56,390 nt of DNA. Origin: Pseudomonadota bacterium (lineage in GTDB: Bacteria; Pseudomonadota; Gammaproteobacteria; Xanthomonadales; Rhodanobacteraceae). The stretch spans positions 1 through 56,390 of the forward strand of contig JAKAWV010000020.1 of the NCBI GenBank assembly GCA_021827205.1, given 5' to 3'. This document shows, piece after piece, positions 46,926-54,862 of the stretch (position 1 is the first letter of the stretch; each line of letters opens with the position of its first letter). The notes beneath the pieces are model-generated. The model worked only from the letters and a program-made list of their open reading frames with translations. It searched no databases and was not told the origin of the DNA. A program made the position numbers and the translations under genes.

Positions 46926-48467
46926 TCAATGATTCGACGGGAAACTGAACGCGGTCCCCTCACGGCTGCCGGCCGACGGCCAGCGCTGCGTGATCGTTTT
47001 TCGCCGGGTGTAGAAGCGCACCGCGTCCGGACCATACGCGTGCAGGTCACCGAACAGCGAGCGCTTCCAGCCGCCGAAGGAATGGTAGGCCACGGGCACC
47101 GGCAGCGGCACGTTGACTCCGACCATGCCGACCTGGATCGCGTCGGTGAAATGCCGCGCCATTTCCCCGTCGCGCGTGAAGATGCAGGTGCCGTTGCCGT
47201 AGGGATGGGCGTCGATCAGCGCCATCGCATCACCGAGAGTCTTCACGCGCACCACGCACAGCACCGGACCGAAGATTTCTTCCCGGTAGATCACCATGCC
47301 GGGCTCGACGCGATCGAACAAGCACGGACCCAGGAAAAAGCCCTGCGGGCGGTCGGGCACCGCGAGCGTGCGCCCGTCCACCACCAGTTCCGCGCCCTCG
47401 GCCACGCCCCGCTCAATGTAACCGCGGACCTTTTCGAGCTGCTCCCGGGTGACGAGCGGTCCCATGTCGCAGTGGCTGTCGGTGCCCGCGCAGGTCTTGA
47501 TCCGCGCCATCTCGGTCTTCAGCCCCGCCACGAGCGCGCTGGCGGTCTCATCCCCGACCGCCACCGCGACGGAGATGGCCATGCAGCGCTCGCCGCAGGT
47601 GCCGAACGCGGCACCGATGAGCGAGCGCACGGCCCCCGGCAGGTCCGCATCCGGCATGACCACCGCGTGATTCTTGGCGCCGCCGAGGGCCTGCACGCGT
47701 TTGCCCTGCGCGCAGCCGCGCGCATAGACGTACTCGGCGATCGGCGTCGAGCCGACAAAACTCACCGCCTGCACCCGCGGGTCCGCGAGCAGCGCATCGA
47801 CCGCCTCCTTGTCCCCGTTCACCACGTTGAGCACGCCCGCGGGCAGACCCGCCTTGTGCGCGAGTTCAGCCACGTAGAGCGCCGCGCTCGGATCCCGCTC
47901 GGAGGGCTTGAGGACGAAGGTGTTGCCGCAGGCGACCGCCATGGGCCACATCCACAGCGGCACCATGGCGGGGAAATTGAACGGCGTGATGCCGGCGCAC
48001 ACCCCGAGCGGCTGGAACTCGCTCCACGTGTCGATGCCCGTGCCGACGCCGCGGCTGTGCTCGCCCTTGAGCAGCTGCGGCACGTACGTCGCGAACTCGA
48101 CGTTCTCGATGCCCCGCTGCAGCTCGCCCAGGCTGTCGGCGAGGGATTTGCCCTGCTCGGCCGTCACCAGCGCACACACGGTGTCCTTGCTCTCCTCGAG
48201 CAGGTTCTGCAGCCGGGCCAACACGCGCGCGCGCTTTGCCGGCGCGGTCGCGCGCCACGCCGGGAATGCCTCCCGGGCGGCGCTGATGGCCGTTGCCACG
48301 GTATTCGTGTCCGCCAAGAGAACCTGCCGGGCCACCTCGCCGCTCGCGGGGTCATAGACCGGCGCCGTGCGGCTGCCGCCGGCGACGCGCCGGCCCGCGA
48401 TGAGGTGGTCCACCGTGTGCCCCGCGGCGTGCGCGGCGGCCGGTTTGAGTGAGAGTGTCGATGACAT
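46926..48467 (-). CDS. mmsA: Methylmalonate-semialdehyde dehydrogenase (CoA-acylating)
   Basis: A protein of 513 residues. The MmsA signature is [40 protein letters not shown] (Gly-Gly-Ala-Lys-Asn in place of the usual general-base Glu) and the catalytic Cys in [17 protein letters not shown]. The enzyme turns malonate semialdehyde into acetyl-CoA and methylmalonate semialdehyde into propionyl-CoA. It is the end step for beta-alanine and 3-aminoisobutyrate made by this operon. It begins 4 bases after the aminotransferase stop. The C-terminal [26 protein letters not shown] is conserved. Confidence 0.93.
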   Translation of the reverse strand: MSSTLSLKPAAAHAAGHTVDHLIAGRRVAGGSRTAPVYDPASGEVARQVLLADTNTVATAISAAREAFPAWRATAPAKRARVLARLQNLLEESKDTVCALVTAEQGKSLADSLGELQRGIENVEFATYVPQLLKGEHSRGVGTGIDTWSEFQPLGVCAGITPFNFPAMVPLWMWPMAVACGNTFVLKPSERDPSAALYVAELAHKAGLPAGVLNVVNGDKEAVDALLADPRVQAVSFVGSTPIAEYVYARGCAQGKRVQALGGAKNHAVVMPDADLPGAVRSLIGAAFGTCGERCMAISVAVAVGDETASALVAGLKTEMARIKTCAGTDSHCDMGPLVTREQLEKVRGYIERGVAEGAELVVDGRTLAVPDRPQGFFLGPCLFDRVEPGMVIYREEIFGPVLCVVRVKTLGDAMALIDAHPYGNGTCIFTRDGEMARHFTDAIQVGMVGVNVPLPVPVAYHSFGGWKRSLFGDLHAYGPDAVRFYTRRKTITQRWPSAGSREGTAFSFPSNH

Positions 48468-48471
48468 GATT

Positions 48472-49830
48472 TCAGCCAGTGTGGTTGAGCGTTTCGCCTA
48501 AAGCATCGACCAGACGGTCGAGTTCAGCCGGGGTGCTGATGAACGGCGGCGCCAGTTGGATCGTGGCACCGCCGTAGCGTACGTAGAAACCCTTCTCGAA
48601 CATCGCCATCGCGACCTCGAACGGGCGCCGCGCCGGCTCGCCGGGCATGGCCTCCAGGGTGAATCCCGCGGCCAGTCCATAGTTGCGGATGTCCAGGACA
48701 TGCCGGGCGCCGCGCAACCCGTGCACTGCGTTCTCGAAGTACGGCGCGAGCTTGTGCACCCGCTCCGGCACGTGGTCGCGCTCCAGCAGATCGATCGTGG
48801 CGATGCCGGCCGCGCAGGCCACAGGGTGCGCCGAGTAGGTGTAGCCGTGCGGCAGTTCGAGCAGGTATTCCTGACCGCCCGCTTTCATGAAAGTATCGTA
48901 GATGTCTTTCTTCACCACGACGCCACTCAGGGGCTGGGTGCCGTTGGTGCTCTGTTTGGCGAAGGTCATCAGATCCGGCGTGACGCCGAAGGCCTCCGCG
49001 CCCGTCCAGGCGCCGCAGCGCCCGAAGCCGGTGATCACCTCATCGAAGATCAGCAGAATGTTGTGCTCGGTGCAGATCTCGCGCAGCCGCGCCAGATAGC
49101 CGCGCGGGGGCACGATGACGCCCGCGGAGCCGGAGAACGGCTCGACGATCACCGCGGCGATGGTCGAGGCGTCATGCAGCCGGATCAGCCCGAGGAGCGA
49201 GTCGGCGAGTTCGGCGCCCCCCGTGGTCGGCTCGCCGCGGAAGAAAGAGCCGACCGGGGGCTGCAGGTCCGGGAGGTGATCCGATTCGATGCCCTGACCG
49301 AAGAGCTTGCGGTTGGCCACCATGCCGCCGACCGAGATGCCGCCGAAATTGACGCCGTGGTAGCCCTGCATGCGCCCGATGAGGCGCGTCTTGCCCCCTT
49401 GTTCCTTGACGCGCCAATACGCGCGGGCAATCTTCAAAGAGGTGTCCACGGCATCCGAGCCCGACCCGCCGCAAAACATCACGTGATCGAGGCCCGCGGG
49501 CATGCGCGCGACGATCCGGTTGGCGAGCTCGAACGACAGCGGGTGTCCGAACTGGAACGCCGGGGCGTAATCGAGCCTCGCGATCTGACGGCTCACCGCC
49601 TCGACGATCTCCTGGCGCGCGTGACCGAGACCCGTGCACCACAGCCCCGAGAGGCCGTCGAAGATCTTGTGCCCGTGCATGTCGGTGTAATACGCGCCCG
49701 TGGCCTCAGCGAACAGGCGCGGCGCGGCCTTGAACTGCCGGTTCGCCGTGAACGGCATCCAGTGCGCTTCAAGCCGTGCGGCGTCCGCGGACGCCGCGCT
49801 CTCGCGAAAAGTTGCTCGGGGATTTGCCAT
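48472..49830 (-). CDS. Beta-alanine--pyruvate aminotransferase (class III)
   Basis: A protein of 452 residues from ATG 49830, preceded by TGGAG; the frame to 49869 is the alternative. Class III features are [17 protein letters not shown] at the N-terminus, [31 protein letters not shown] with the PLP-ring Asp, and the PLP Lys in [12 protein letters not shown]. The N-terminal motif and YDTFMKAGG match omega-amino acid:pyruvate transaminases. It removes the amino group of beta-alanine or 3-aminoisobutyrate to give the semialdehyde used by MmsA, 4 bases downstream. It lies 115 bases after the tetR-type gene, so it may have its own promoter. Confidence 0.92.
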   Translation of the reverse strand: MANPRATFRESAASADAARLEAHWMPFTANRQFKAAPRLFAEATGAYYTDMHGHKIFDGLSGLWCTGLGHARQEIVEAVSRQIARLDYAPAFQFGHPLSFELANRIVARMPAGLDHVMFCGGSGSDAVDTSLKIARAYWRVKEQGGKTRLIGRMQGYHGVNFGGISVGGMVANRKLFGQGIESDHLPDLQPPVGSFFRGEPTTGGAELADSLLGLIRLHDASTIAAVIVEPFSGSAGVIVPPRGYLARLREICTEHNILLIFDEVITGFGRCGAWTGAEAFGVTPDLMTFAKQSTNGTQPLSGVVVKKDIYDTFMKAGGQEYLLELPHGYTYSAHPVACAAGIATIDLLERDHVPERVHKLAPYFENAVHGLRGARHVLDIRNYGLAAGFTLEAMPGEPARRPFEVAMAMFEKGFYVRYGGATIQLAPPFISTPAELDRLVDALGETLNHTG

Positions 49831-49945
49831 CGCTTGTACTCCAGATACTCCAGACGCCAACACACTCACAGCATGTACAGAGTCGTCGACTCGTTCAGTT
49901 TACAAACTCTGCAAACTCAGTCGCAAAGCCGCATCGCGCGCGGCC

Positions 49946-50680
49946 TCATGACAATCCGCAGCCGCGCAGGATGAGCGACACGACGTGCTGCGTAGCCCTC
50001 GCCTGCGCCGCGCGGTCGAGGCTCGCGCAGCCGAGCACGGCGCAGATCTGCACTTCGAAGTCCGCGTACGTCTGGGTCGCCGCCCAGATCGTGAAGAAGA
50101 GGTGGCTGCTGTCGACCGGCGCCATGCGCCCTTCGGCAATCCACTGATCGATCACCGCGACCTTGCGGCGCATCAACGGACGCAGCGTGCGCACCAGCGT
50201 CGTGCGCAGCTCGGGCGCGCCGTGCAGCAGTTCGTTGGCCCACACCCGCGAGGCATACGGGCGCGCGAAGGACAGGCGCATCTTTTCGCGGATATACCGC
50301 TCGAGCGCCTCGCGCGGCTCGGCGGTGGCGACGATGCAGTCCGCCGGCTCCAGCCACTCGCGCAGCGTCCGCTCGAGCACCGCGCGGTACAACGCCTGCT
50401 TGCTGCCGAAATAATAGTGCAGGTTGGGCTTGGGGAGCCCGGCCGCCTTGGCGATCTCGGCCATGGTCGCCCCGCCGAAGCCGGCACCCGCGAACACACG
50501 CTCGGCGGCCTGGACGATGGTGGTCTCGTGAGCCACGCGCTTGCGCCACGGCTGCGCGCCGCCCTTCTCTGCGCTGCGCGGGCCAGCGGCTCCGCGCAGC
50601 GTCGCCACGGCGTCGGCCCGCTTCGCGCGCGACCGGGTCGCGGCGCGGCGCGGTTGCGGATCCGGCCTCGCGGCGGCCAT
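49946..50680 (-). CDS. TetR-family regulator of pyrimidine degradation (RutR-like)
   Basis: A protein of 244 residues. A basic low-complexity leader of about 50 residues precedes the TetR HTH, IVQAAERVFAGAGFGGATMAE then IAKAAGLPKPNLHYYFGSK, closest in style to RutR (PKPNLHYYF against SKTNLLYYF). The C-terminal ligand domain has REKMRLSFARPYASRVWANEL, also RutR-like (uracil/thymine binding by homology). The ATG overlaps the preA stop (TGATG), so it is in the operon. A perfect RutR box in the operon promoter supports autoregulation of the pathway by this protein. It might start later than 50680. Confidence 0.88.
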   Translation of the reverse strand: MAAARPDPQPRRAATRSRAKRADAVATLRGAAGPRSAEKGGAQPWRKRVAHETTIVQAAERVFAGAGFGGATMAEIAKAAGLPKPNLHYYFGSKQALYRAVLERTLREWLEPADCIVATAEPREALERYIREKMRLSFARPYASRVWANELLHGAPELRTTLVRTLRPLMRRKVAVIDQWIAEGRMAPVDSSHLFFTIWAATQTYADFEVQICAVLGCASLDRAAQARATQHVVSLILRGCGLS

Positions 50681-51987
50681 CAGGCGCCGCTCCGCAGCGG
50701 ATTGTTCGGATGTTGTATCCATTCGAGCGCGGTGCCGCTCACCGCCTGGCCCGTGCGCCGGTCGATTTCCCCCGGCGCAAGCTCGCGCAGCGTGATGCAC
50801 CCCGGCACCGGACAAACGTTGACACACAGGTTGCAGCCCACGCACTCCTCCTCCTTCACCTCGAAGTGGCGCCGTCCGTCGCGCTGCGCCGTGATCGCCT
50901 GGTGCGCGGTGTCCTCGCAGGCAATGTGACACCGCCCGCATTGAATGCACAGATCCTGATTGATCACGGCCTTGGAGACGCGATTGAGGTCGAGGTAGCG
51001 CCACTCCGTCACGCTCGGTAGCGCGCGGCCGCGCAGCGCCTCGACGCTCGCCAATCCCTTCGCATCGAGGTAGGCCGCGAGCCCGCTGATCATTTCCTGG
51101 ACGATCTTGAAGCCGAACACCATCGCCGCTGTGCACACCTGCACGGAGCCTGCGCCGAGGGCGATGAACTCGAGCGCATCGCGCCAACTTCCGATGCCGC
51201 CGATCCCCGAAATCGGAAGCCCCGCGGTCTCGCGGTCGCGGGCGATCTCCGTGACCATGTGCAGCGCGATCGGCCGCACCGCGGGTCCGCAATAACCGCC
51301 GTGCGTTCCCTTGCCGCCGACCTCCGGACTCATCCGCAGGGTATCCGGATCGACGCCCATGACGGAGTTGACCGTATTGATGAGGGAGACAGCGTCGGCG
51401 CCGCCGGCCTTGGCTGCGCGCGCCGGAAAACGGATATCGGTGACATTGGGCGTCAGCTTGACGATCACGGGCAGGCGCGTGTAGCGCTTGCACCAGGCGG
51501 TCACCATCTGGATGTACTCGGGAACCTGCCCCACCGCCGAGCCCATGCCCCGCTCGCTCATGCCGTGCGGACAGCCGAAGTTGAGCTCGATGCCGTCGCA
51601 GCCGGTGTCCTCCACGCGCGGCAGAATCGCCTTCCACGACTCCTCCCTGCACGGCACCATGATGGATACGACCACGGCGCGGTCCGGCCAGCGGCGCTTG
51701 ACCGCGGCGATCTCCGCAAGGTTGGTCTCGAGCTCCCGGTCGGTGATGAGCTCGATGTTGTTGAAGCCGATGAGACTGCGGTCCGCAGCGAGCAGCGCGC
51801 CGTAGCGCGGGCCGCTCACGTTGACCACCGGCGGACCGGCCTCCGCCAGGGTCTTCCACACCACACCACCCCAACCCGCCTCGAACGCGCGCTCGACGTT
51901 GTAAGCCTTGTCGGTGGGTGGCGCGGAGGCCAGCCAAAACGGGTTCGGGCTGCGGATGCCGCAGAAGTCGATGTCTAATCGGGCCAT
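50680..51987 (-). CDS. preA: Dihydropyrimidine dehydrogenase (NAD+) subunit PreA/PydA
   Basis: A protein of 435 residues. The FMN barrel, similar to dihydroorotate dehydrogenase, covers about residues 1-320 with FGCPHGMSERGMG holding the active-site Cys and GIGGIGSWRDALEFIALGA for FMN phosphate. The C-terminus holds two [4Fe-4S] motifs, CIQCGRCHIAC and CVGCNLCVNVCP. With PreT it reduces uracil and thymine to the 5,6-dihydro form using NADH, the first step of the reductive pathway. GGAGAATTCC precedes the ATG. It begins 13 bases after preT and overlaps the tetR gene. Confidence 0.95.
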   Translation of the reverse strand: MARLDIDFCGIRSPNPFWLASAPPTDKAYNVERAFEAGWGGVVWKTLAEAGPPVVNVSGPRYGALLAADRSLIGFNNIELITDRELETNLAEIAAVKRRWPDRAVVVSIMVPCREESWKAILPRVEDTGCDGIELNFGCPHGMSERGMGSAVGQVPEYIQMVTAWCKRYTRLPVIVKLTPNVTDIRFPARAAKAGGADAVSLINTVNSVMGVDPDTLRMSPEVGGKGTHGGYCGPAVRPIALHMVTEIARDRETAGLPISGIGGIGSWRDALEFIALGAGSVQVCTAAMVFGFKIVQEMISGLAAYLDAKGLASVEALRGRALPSVTEWRYLDLNRVSKAVINQDLCIQCGRCHIACEDTAHQAITAQRDGRRHFEVKEEECVGCNLCVNVCPVPGCITLRELAPGEIDRRTGQAVSGTALEWIQHPNNPLRSGA

Positions 51988-52000
51988 GGAATTCTCCGGA

Positions 52001-53368
52001 TCACTGCTCGGGGCGGCTGCGCTCGCCGCGCAGTTGCCGGTCGATGTCGTGCGCGGCGCGCAGACCGTGGGCCACCGCCTCGACCGTCAGATCCTGTCCC
52101 CCGGCGATGCAGTCCCCGCCGGCCCAGACGTTCGCGATGCTGGTGCGGCCGGACTCGTCGGTCGCGATCCGGCCGTCGCGCTGCGCCAGTTTGCACTCGG
52201 TCAGCACCCGGCCGTCGAGCCGCTGCCCGATCGCCTTCAGGACCATGTCCGCCTCGAGCACGAGCTCCTCGCCGGCCGGCACCAGCCGCTCGCCCTCGAT
52301 CCGCTGGCGCGCGAAGCGCACAGCGCGAGCGCTGCCGTCCTCGCCGAGCACCTCCACGGGCGCAAGCCAGTGAAGAATGCCGACACCCTGGGTCAGCGCC
52401 AGCTCCTGCTCGTGGCGCGAGGCACGCATGTGCTGCGGCCCGCGCCGGTAGACGATGGTGACGCTTTCGGCGCCGAGCAGTTTCGACTGCACGCCCGCAT
52501 CGATGGCGGTCATGCCGCCGCCGATCACGAGCACACGCCGCCCCACGGGCAGCGTGCCGAGATCCTGTGCCTGGCGCAGCGTGCCGATGAACTCCACCGC
52601 ATCAACGACGCCGTCGAGCGCCTCGCCGGGGACACCCAACTGTTGGGTATTGCCGAGCCCCACACCAAGGAACACTGCATCGTATTCGCGGCGCAGCGCT
52701 TCGAACTGCGCGGTGCTCGAGAGGCGCCAGCCGCTGCGCAGCGTGATGCCTCCGATCGCGAGCAGCCACTCCACCTCGCGCTGCGCAAAGCCGCCGGCGA
52801 CCTTGTACGCGGCGACGCCGTATTCGTTGAGGCCACCCGCCTTGGGCTTCGCATCGAACAGCGCAACAGCATGCCCCTCGCGGGCGAGCGCATGCGCGCA
52901 CGCCAGACCTGCCGGTCCCGCGCCGATCACCGCCACGCGCCGGTCGCTCGCCGGGGCGCGCGTGAAGATCTGCGGCTGCGCGCTCGCCATGAGCGCGTCG
53001 ACCGCGAAGCGCTGCAGCCGGCCGATGGCGACCGGCTGTCCTTGCTGGGTGTTGCGCACACAGACCTGCTCGCACAACACCTCGGTGGGGCAATCGCGCG
53101 CGCAGGAGCCGCCGAGCGGATTCGACTCGAGAATCGACTCGGCCGCACCGCGCGCATTGCCCTCGGCGATGCGCCGGATGAACGAGGAAACATCGATGTG
53201 GGTCGGGCAGGCTTGCATGCACGGCGCATCGAAGCAGTACAGACACCGGTTCGCCTCGAGCAGCGCCTGCGCCTCGGTGAGCGGCGCAACGCGATCGGCG
53301 AAGTGAGCGACATACGTCTGCGGCGACAGACGGCCCAGGCGGATGTCCGCTCGACGCGGCTCACGCAT
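52001..53368 (-). CDS. preT: Dihydropyrimidine dehydrogenase subunit PreT (NADH-dependent, GltD-like)
   Basis: A protein of 455 residues. The N-terminal Fe-S region contains ANRCLYCFDAPCMQACPTHID and GSCARDCPTEVLCEQVC, as in GltD and the N-terminus of mammalian DPD. FAD- and NAD-binding folds follow: VAVIGAGPAGLACAHALAR and VLVIGGGMTAIDAG. It passes electrons from NADH to PreA. It is the first gene of the minus-strand operon, with GGGAGAG before the ATG and a sigma-70 promoter about 30 bases upstream that is covered by a RutR-type box. Confidence 0.95.
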   Translation of the reverse strand: MREPRRADIRLGRLSPQTYVAHFADRVAPLTEAQALLEANRCLYCFDAPCMQACPTHIDVSSFIRRIAEGNARGAAESILESNPLGGSCARDCPTEVLCEQVCVRNTQQGQPVAIGRLQRFAVDALMASAQPQIFTRAPASDRRVAVIGAGPAGLACAHALAREGHAVALFDAKPKAGGLNEYGVAAYKVAGGFAQREVEWLLAIGGITLRSGWRLSSTAQFEALRREYDAVFLGVGLGNTQQLGVPGEALDGVVDAVEFIGTLRQAQDLGTLPVGRRVLVIGGGMTAIDAGVQSKLLGAESVTIVYRRGPQHMRASRHEQELALTQGVGILHWLAPVEVLGEDGSARAVRFARQRIEGERLVPAGEELVLEADMVLKAIGQRLDGRVLTECKLAQRDGRIATDESGRTSIANVWAGGDCIAGGQDLTVEAVAHGLRAAHDIDRQLRGERSRPEQ

Positions 53369-53400
53369 TGCACTCTCCCAAGATGCAGAGACAGATCCGC

Positions 53401-53429
53401 AGCATACCTACTTTTGACCATTTGGTCAA
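53401..53429 (-). promoter_or_regulatory. Pyrimidine operon promoter with overlapping RutR box
   Basis: On the minus strand TTGACC (53429-53424), a 17-base spacer and TATGCT (53406-53401) form a good sigma-70 promoter, with the preT ATG about 33 bases beyond the -10. The palindrome TTGACCAAATGGTCAA (53429-53414) covers the -35 and spacer and matches the RutR consensus TTGACCA-NN-TGGTCAA at every fixed position. Repressor binding would block polymerase. It sits just upstream of a tetR/rutR-bearing operon. Confidence 0.85.
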
Positions 53430-53548
53430 TTATGCGCCGCCGCCCGCGCGCCGGCCCGCGCAGCTCGAAACGCCGCGCAAAAACGTGCGTGCGCCGCGCG
53501 CGGTGCGCGCCAGTTCGCGCATCGGGCTGCACGGGGAACTCACCGGAC

Positions 53549-53990
53549 TCAGCCGCATCCGGCGCGTCGGGGCTGCCGCAGATATTCCGCGGCCGGAACC
53601 TGTGCGCGGCGTGCGGCGAGTCGCATGCCGACGGCATAGGCCGCTGCCGAGAGGCCGAGCGCGACGAACCACGCGTAGCGGTACACGGCGCCTGGGTGCG
53701 GAAAGGTCCGCGGCAGCGAGGCGTGCAGAAAGCCCGGCAGGCACGACAGAACCCCGATCAGGAAGGCGCCCACCGCGATGGGGTTCCAGCCGCGCCAGTA
53801 GTAATAGCGGCTGTCCGATCACCCATCGTCGGATGTGGTAGTAATCCACGATCAGGATGCCCGTCACCGCCCCGAGCAGCGCCGAGTAGCCGACGAGCCA
53901 GATGAGGATGTGGCCGTGCGTGCTCGAGAGGATCTTCCACGGCATGATCGCCGCCGCCACGACCCGCCGTGATATAGCCGCTCGTCTTGT
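53549..53990 (-). pseudogene. Decayed NCS1-family nucleobase/hydantoin permease (C-terminal part)
   Basis: On the minus strand, one frame reads AAAIMPWKILSSTHGHILIW and LVGYSALLGAVTGILIVDYY, the typical penultimate helices of NCS1 transporters. After VDYYHIRR the frame is lost by a deletion near 53815-53835 and resumes one frame over as DSRYYYWRGWNPIAVGAFLI and YRYAWFVALGLSAAAYAVGM, ending at 53549. The N-terminal 60% of the gene is absent and replaced by repeat sequence. It was probably the uracil/thymine or hydantoin uptake gene of this cluster. Confidence 0.83.
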
Positions 53991-54052
53991 AGTGGTCAGC
54001 GTCGTCTGATGGCGACAGGCGCGGCACTGGTAGCACACCCGGCCTGCGTGAC

Positions 54053-54083
54053 GAGGCGCTTTTCAACCGCCGCAGGCGGGTCA
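54053..54083. repeat. Small palindromic repeat (three copies)
   Basis: GAGGCGCTTTTCAACCGCC followed by GCAGGCGGGTCA folds as CCGCC-GCA-GGCGG. Near-identical copies are at 34927-34957 (same strand) and 54547-54580 (inverted, CCC in the loop). REP-like in size and shape; all copies lie at the island edges. Confidence 0.7.
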
Positions 54084-54395
54084 ACTGCACCGGGTTCATG
54101 GCCATGACCGCTCCGCCTCGCAACATGCCTCCAAGGCTGGCTACACATGTCTCAGATCACGCGAACAGGCGGCTGAGCGGCGTCGCTGATCAGGCTTGGC
54201 GATGGGGCAACCCTCGTTCGATCAATGGGTTGCACGCGACCCGCGCGCATCAATGGATTCGACAAGTGGGTAATGCAGGTGGCGGCATTTGCTTTTTCAT
54301 ATTACGAAACAACTACCTATTATTTACGTTATATATACTTTTGGCGATGGGTGTAGTTTGCGCCATTTTGTATGGTAGAAAGCAGCACAGCATAA

Positions 54396-54411
54396 TTGAC
54401 CAAATGGTCAA
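54396..54411 (+). promoter_or_regulatory. Second RutR box, orphan
   Basis: TTGACCAAATGGTCAA is a perfect RutR-type palindrome. The surrounding 29 bases (54390-54418) are identical to 53407-53435 in inverse orientation. The position equivalent to the -10 reads CTTCTG instead of TATGCT, so the promoter is probably dead. No convincing gene follows within 450 bases; the small frame starting at 54440 is repeat sequence. Confidence 0.75.
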
Positions 54412-54546
54412 AAGTAGGCTTCTGCCGAGGGTCCAGTTTATGTCGCTGCAGACACCGAAGCCAAATACCACCCCGCTTGTACCGGGCGCGCTGGACGGCC
54501 GGCTTGCGCTGCCCGACCTGTGGGGGATCGTGCGCGCTCGCAAGCT

Positions 54547-54780
54547 TGACCCGCCGCCCGCGGCGGTTGAGAAGCGCCTCGCCGTGGCCCGCAGATCTAC
54601 GGCCCGTGCCGCGCATGCCGCCATCCGACGCCCTCGCTCAGCAGTCTCCAAGGGATGGTACTGGAAACTTGAAGTGCGCCGCGCCGCCTGCGAAGTGCGC
54701 ACCATGATGCTCTGCAAGCCGTGCCGAGAGCCGACCTTGCGCTTGGCGAGCAATTTTCTGAGATTGGAGGCCGATCAGGT
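54547..54780 (-). repeat. Right copy of island-flanking inverted repeat
   Basis: Inverted relative to 34531-34957. The 36-bp identical block is 54722-54757, beginning on the plus strand TGCCGAGAGCCGACCTTGCG. The end AGGCCGATCAGGT (54768-54780) has a further degenerate relative at 35071-35092 (AGGCCAATCAGGTACC). Confidence 0.75.
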
Positions 54781-54862
54781 ATCAAAGTGACAGCGCCTCA
54801 GGTGGACCCGGAGGCTGGAGGACGATCCGGGTTCTGTTTGATCACACTTCTGGAGAACTCCT

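Noticed and set aside
46929-48452. 507-codon plus-strand frame opposite mmsA
   Set aside because: Arg/His-rich antisense translation; mmsA on the minus strand is unambiguous.
51908-53905. 665-codon plus-strand frame opposite preT and the permease remnant
   Set aside because: Spans two antisense genes and an operator; no recognisable domain.
54098-54790. 230-codon plus-strand frame after the pyrimidine promoter region
   Set aside because: A short hydrophobic stretch is visible, but the frame runs through the operator copy and the right border repeat, and there is no family resemblance; judged noncoding.
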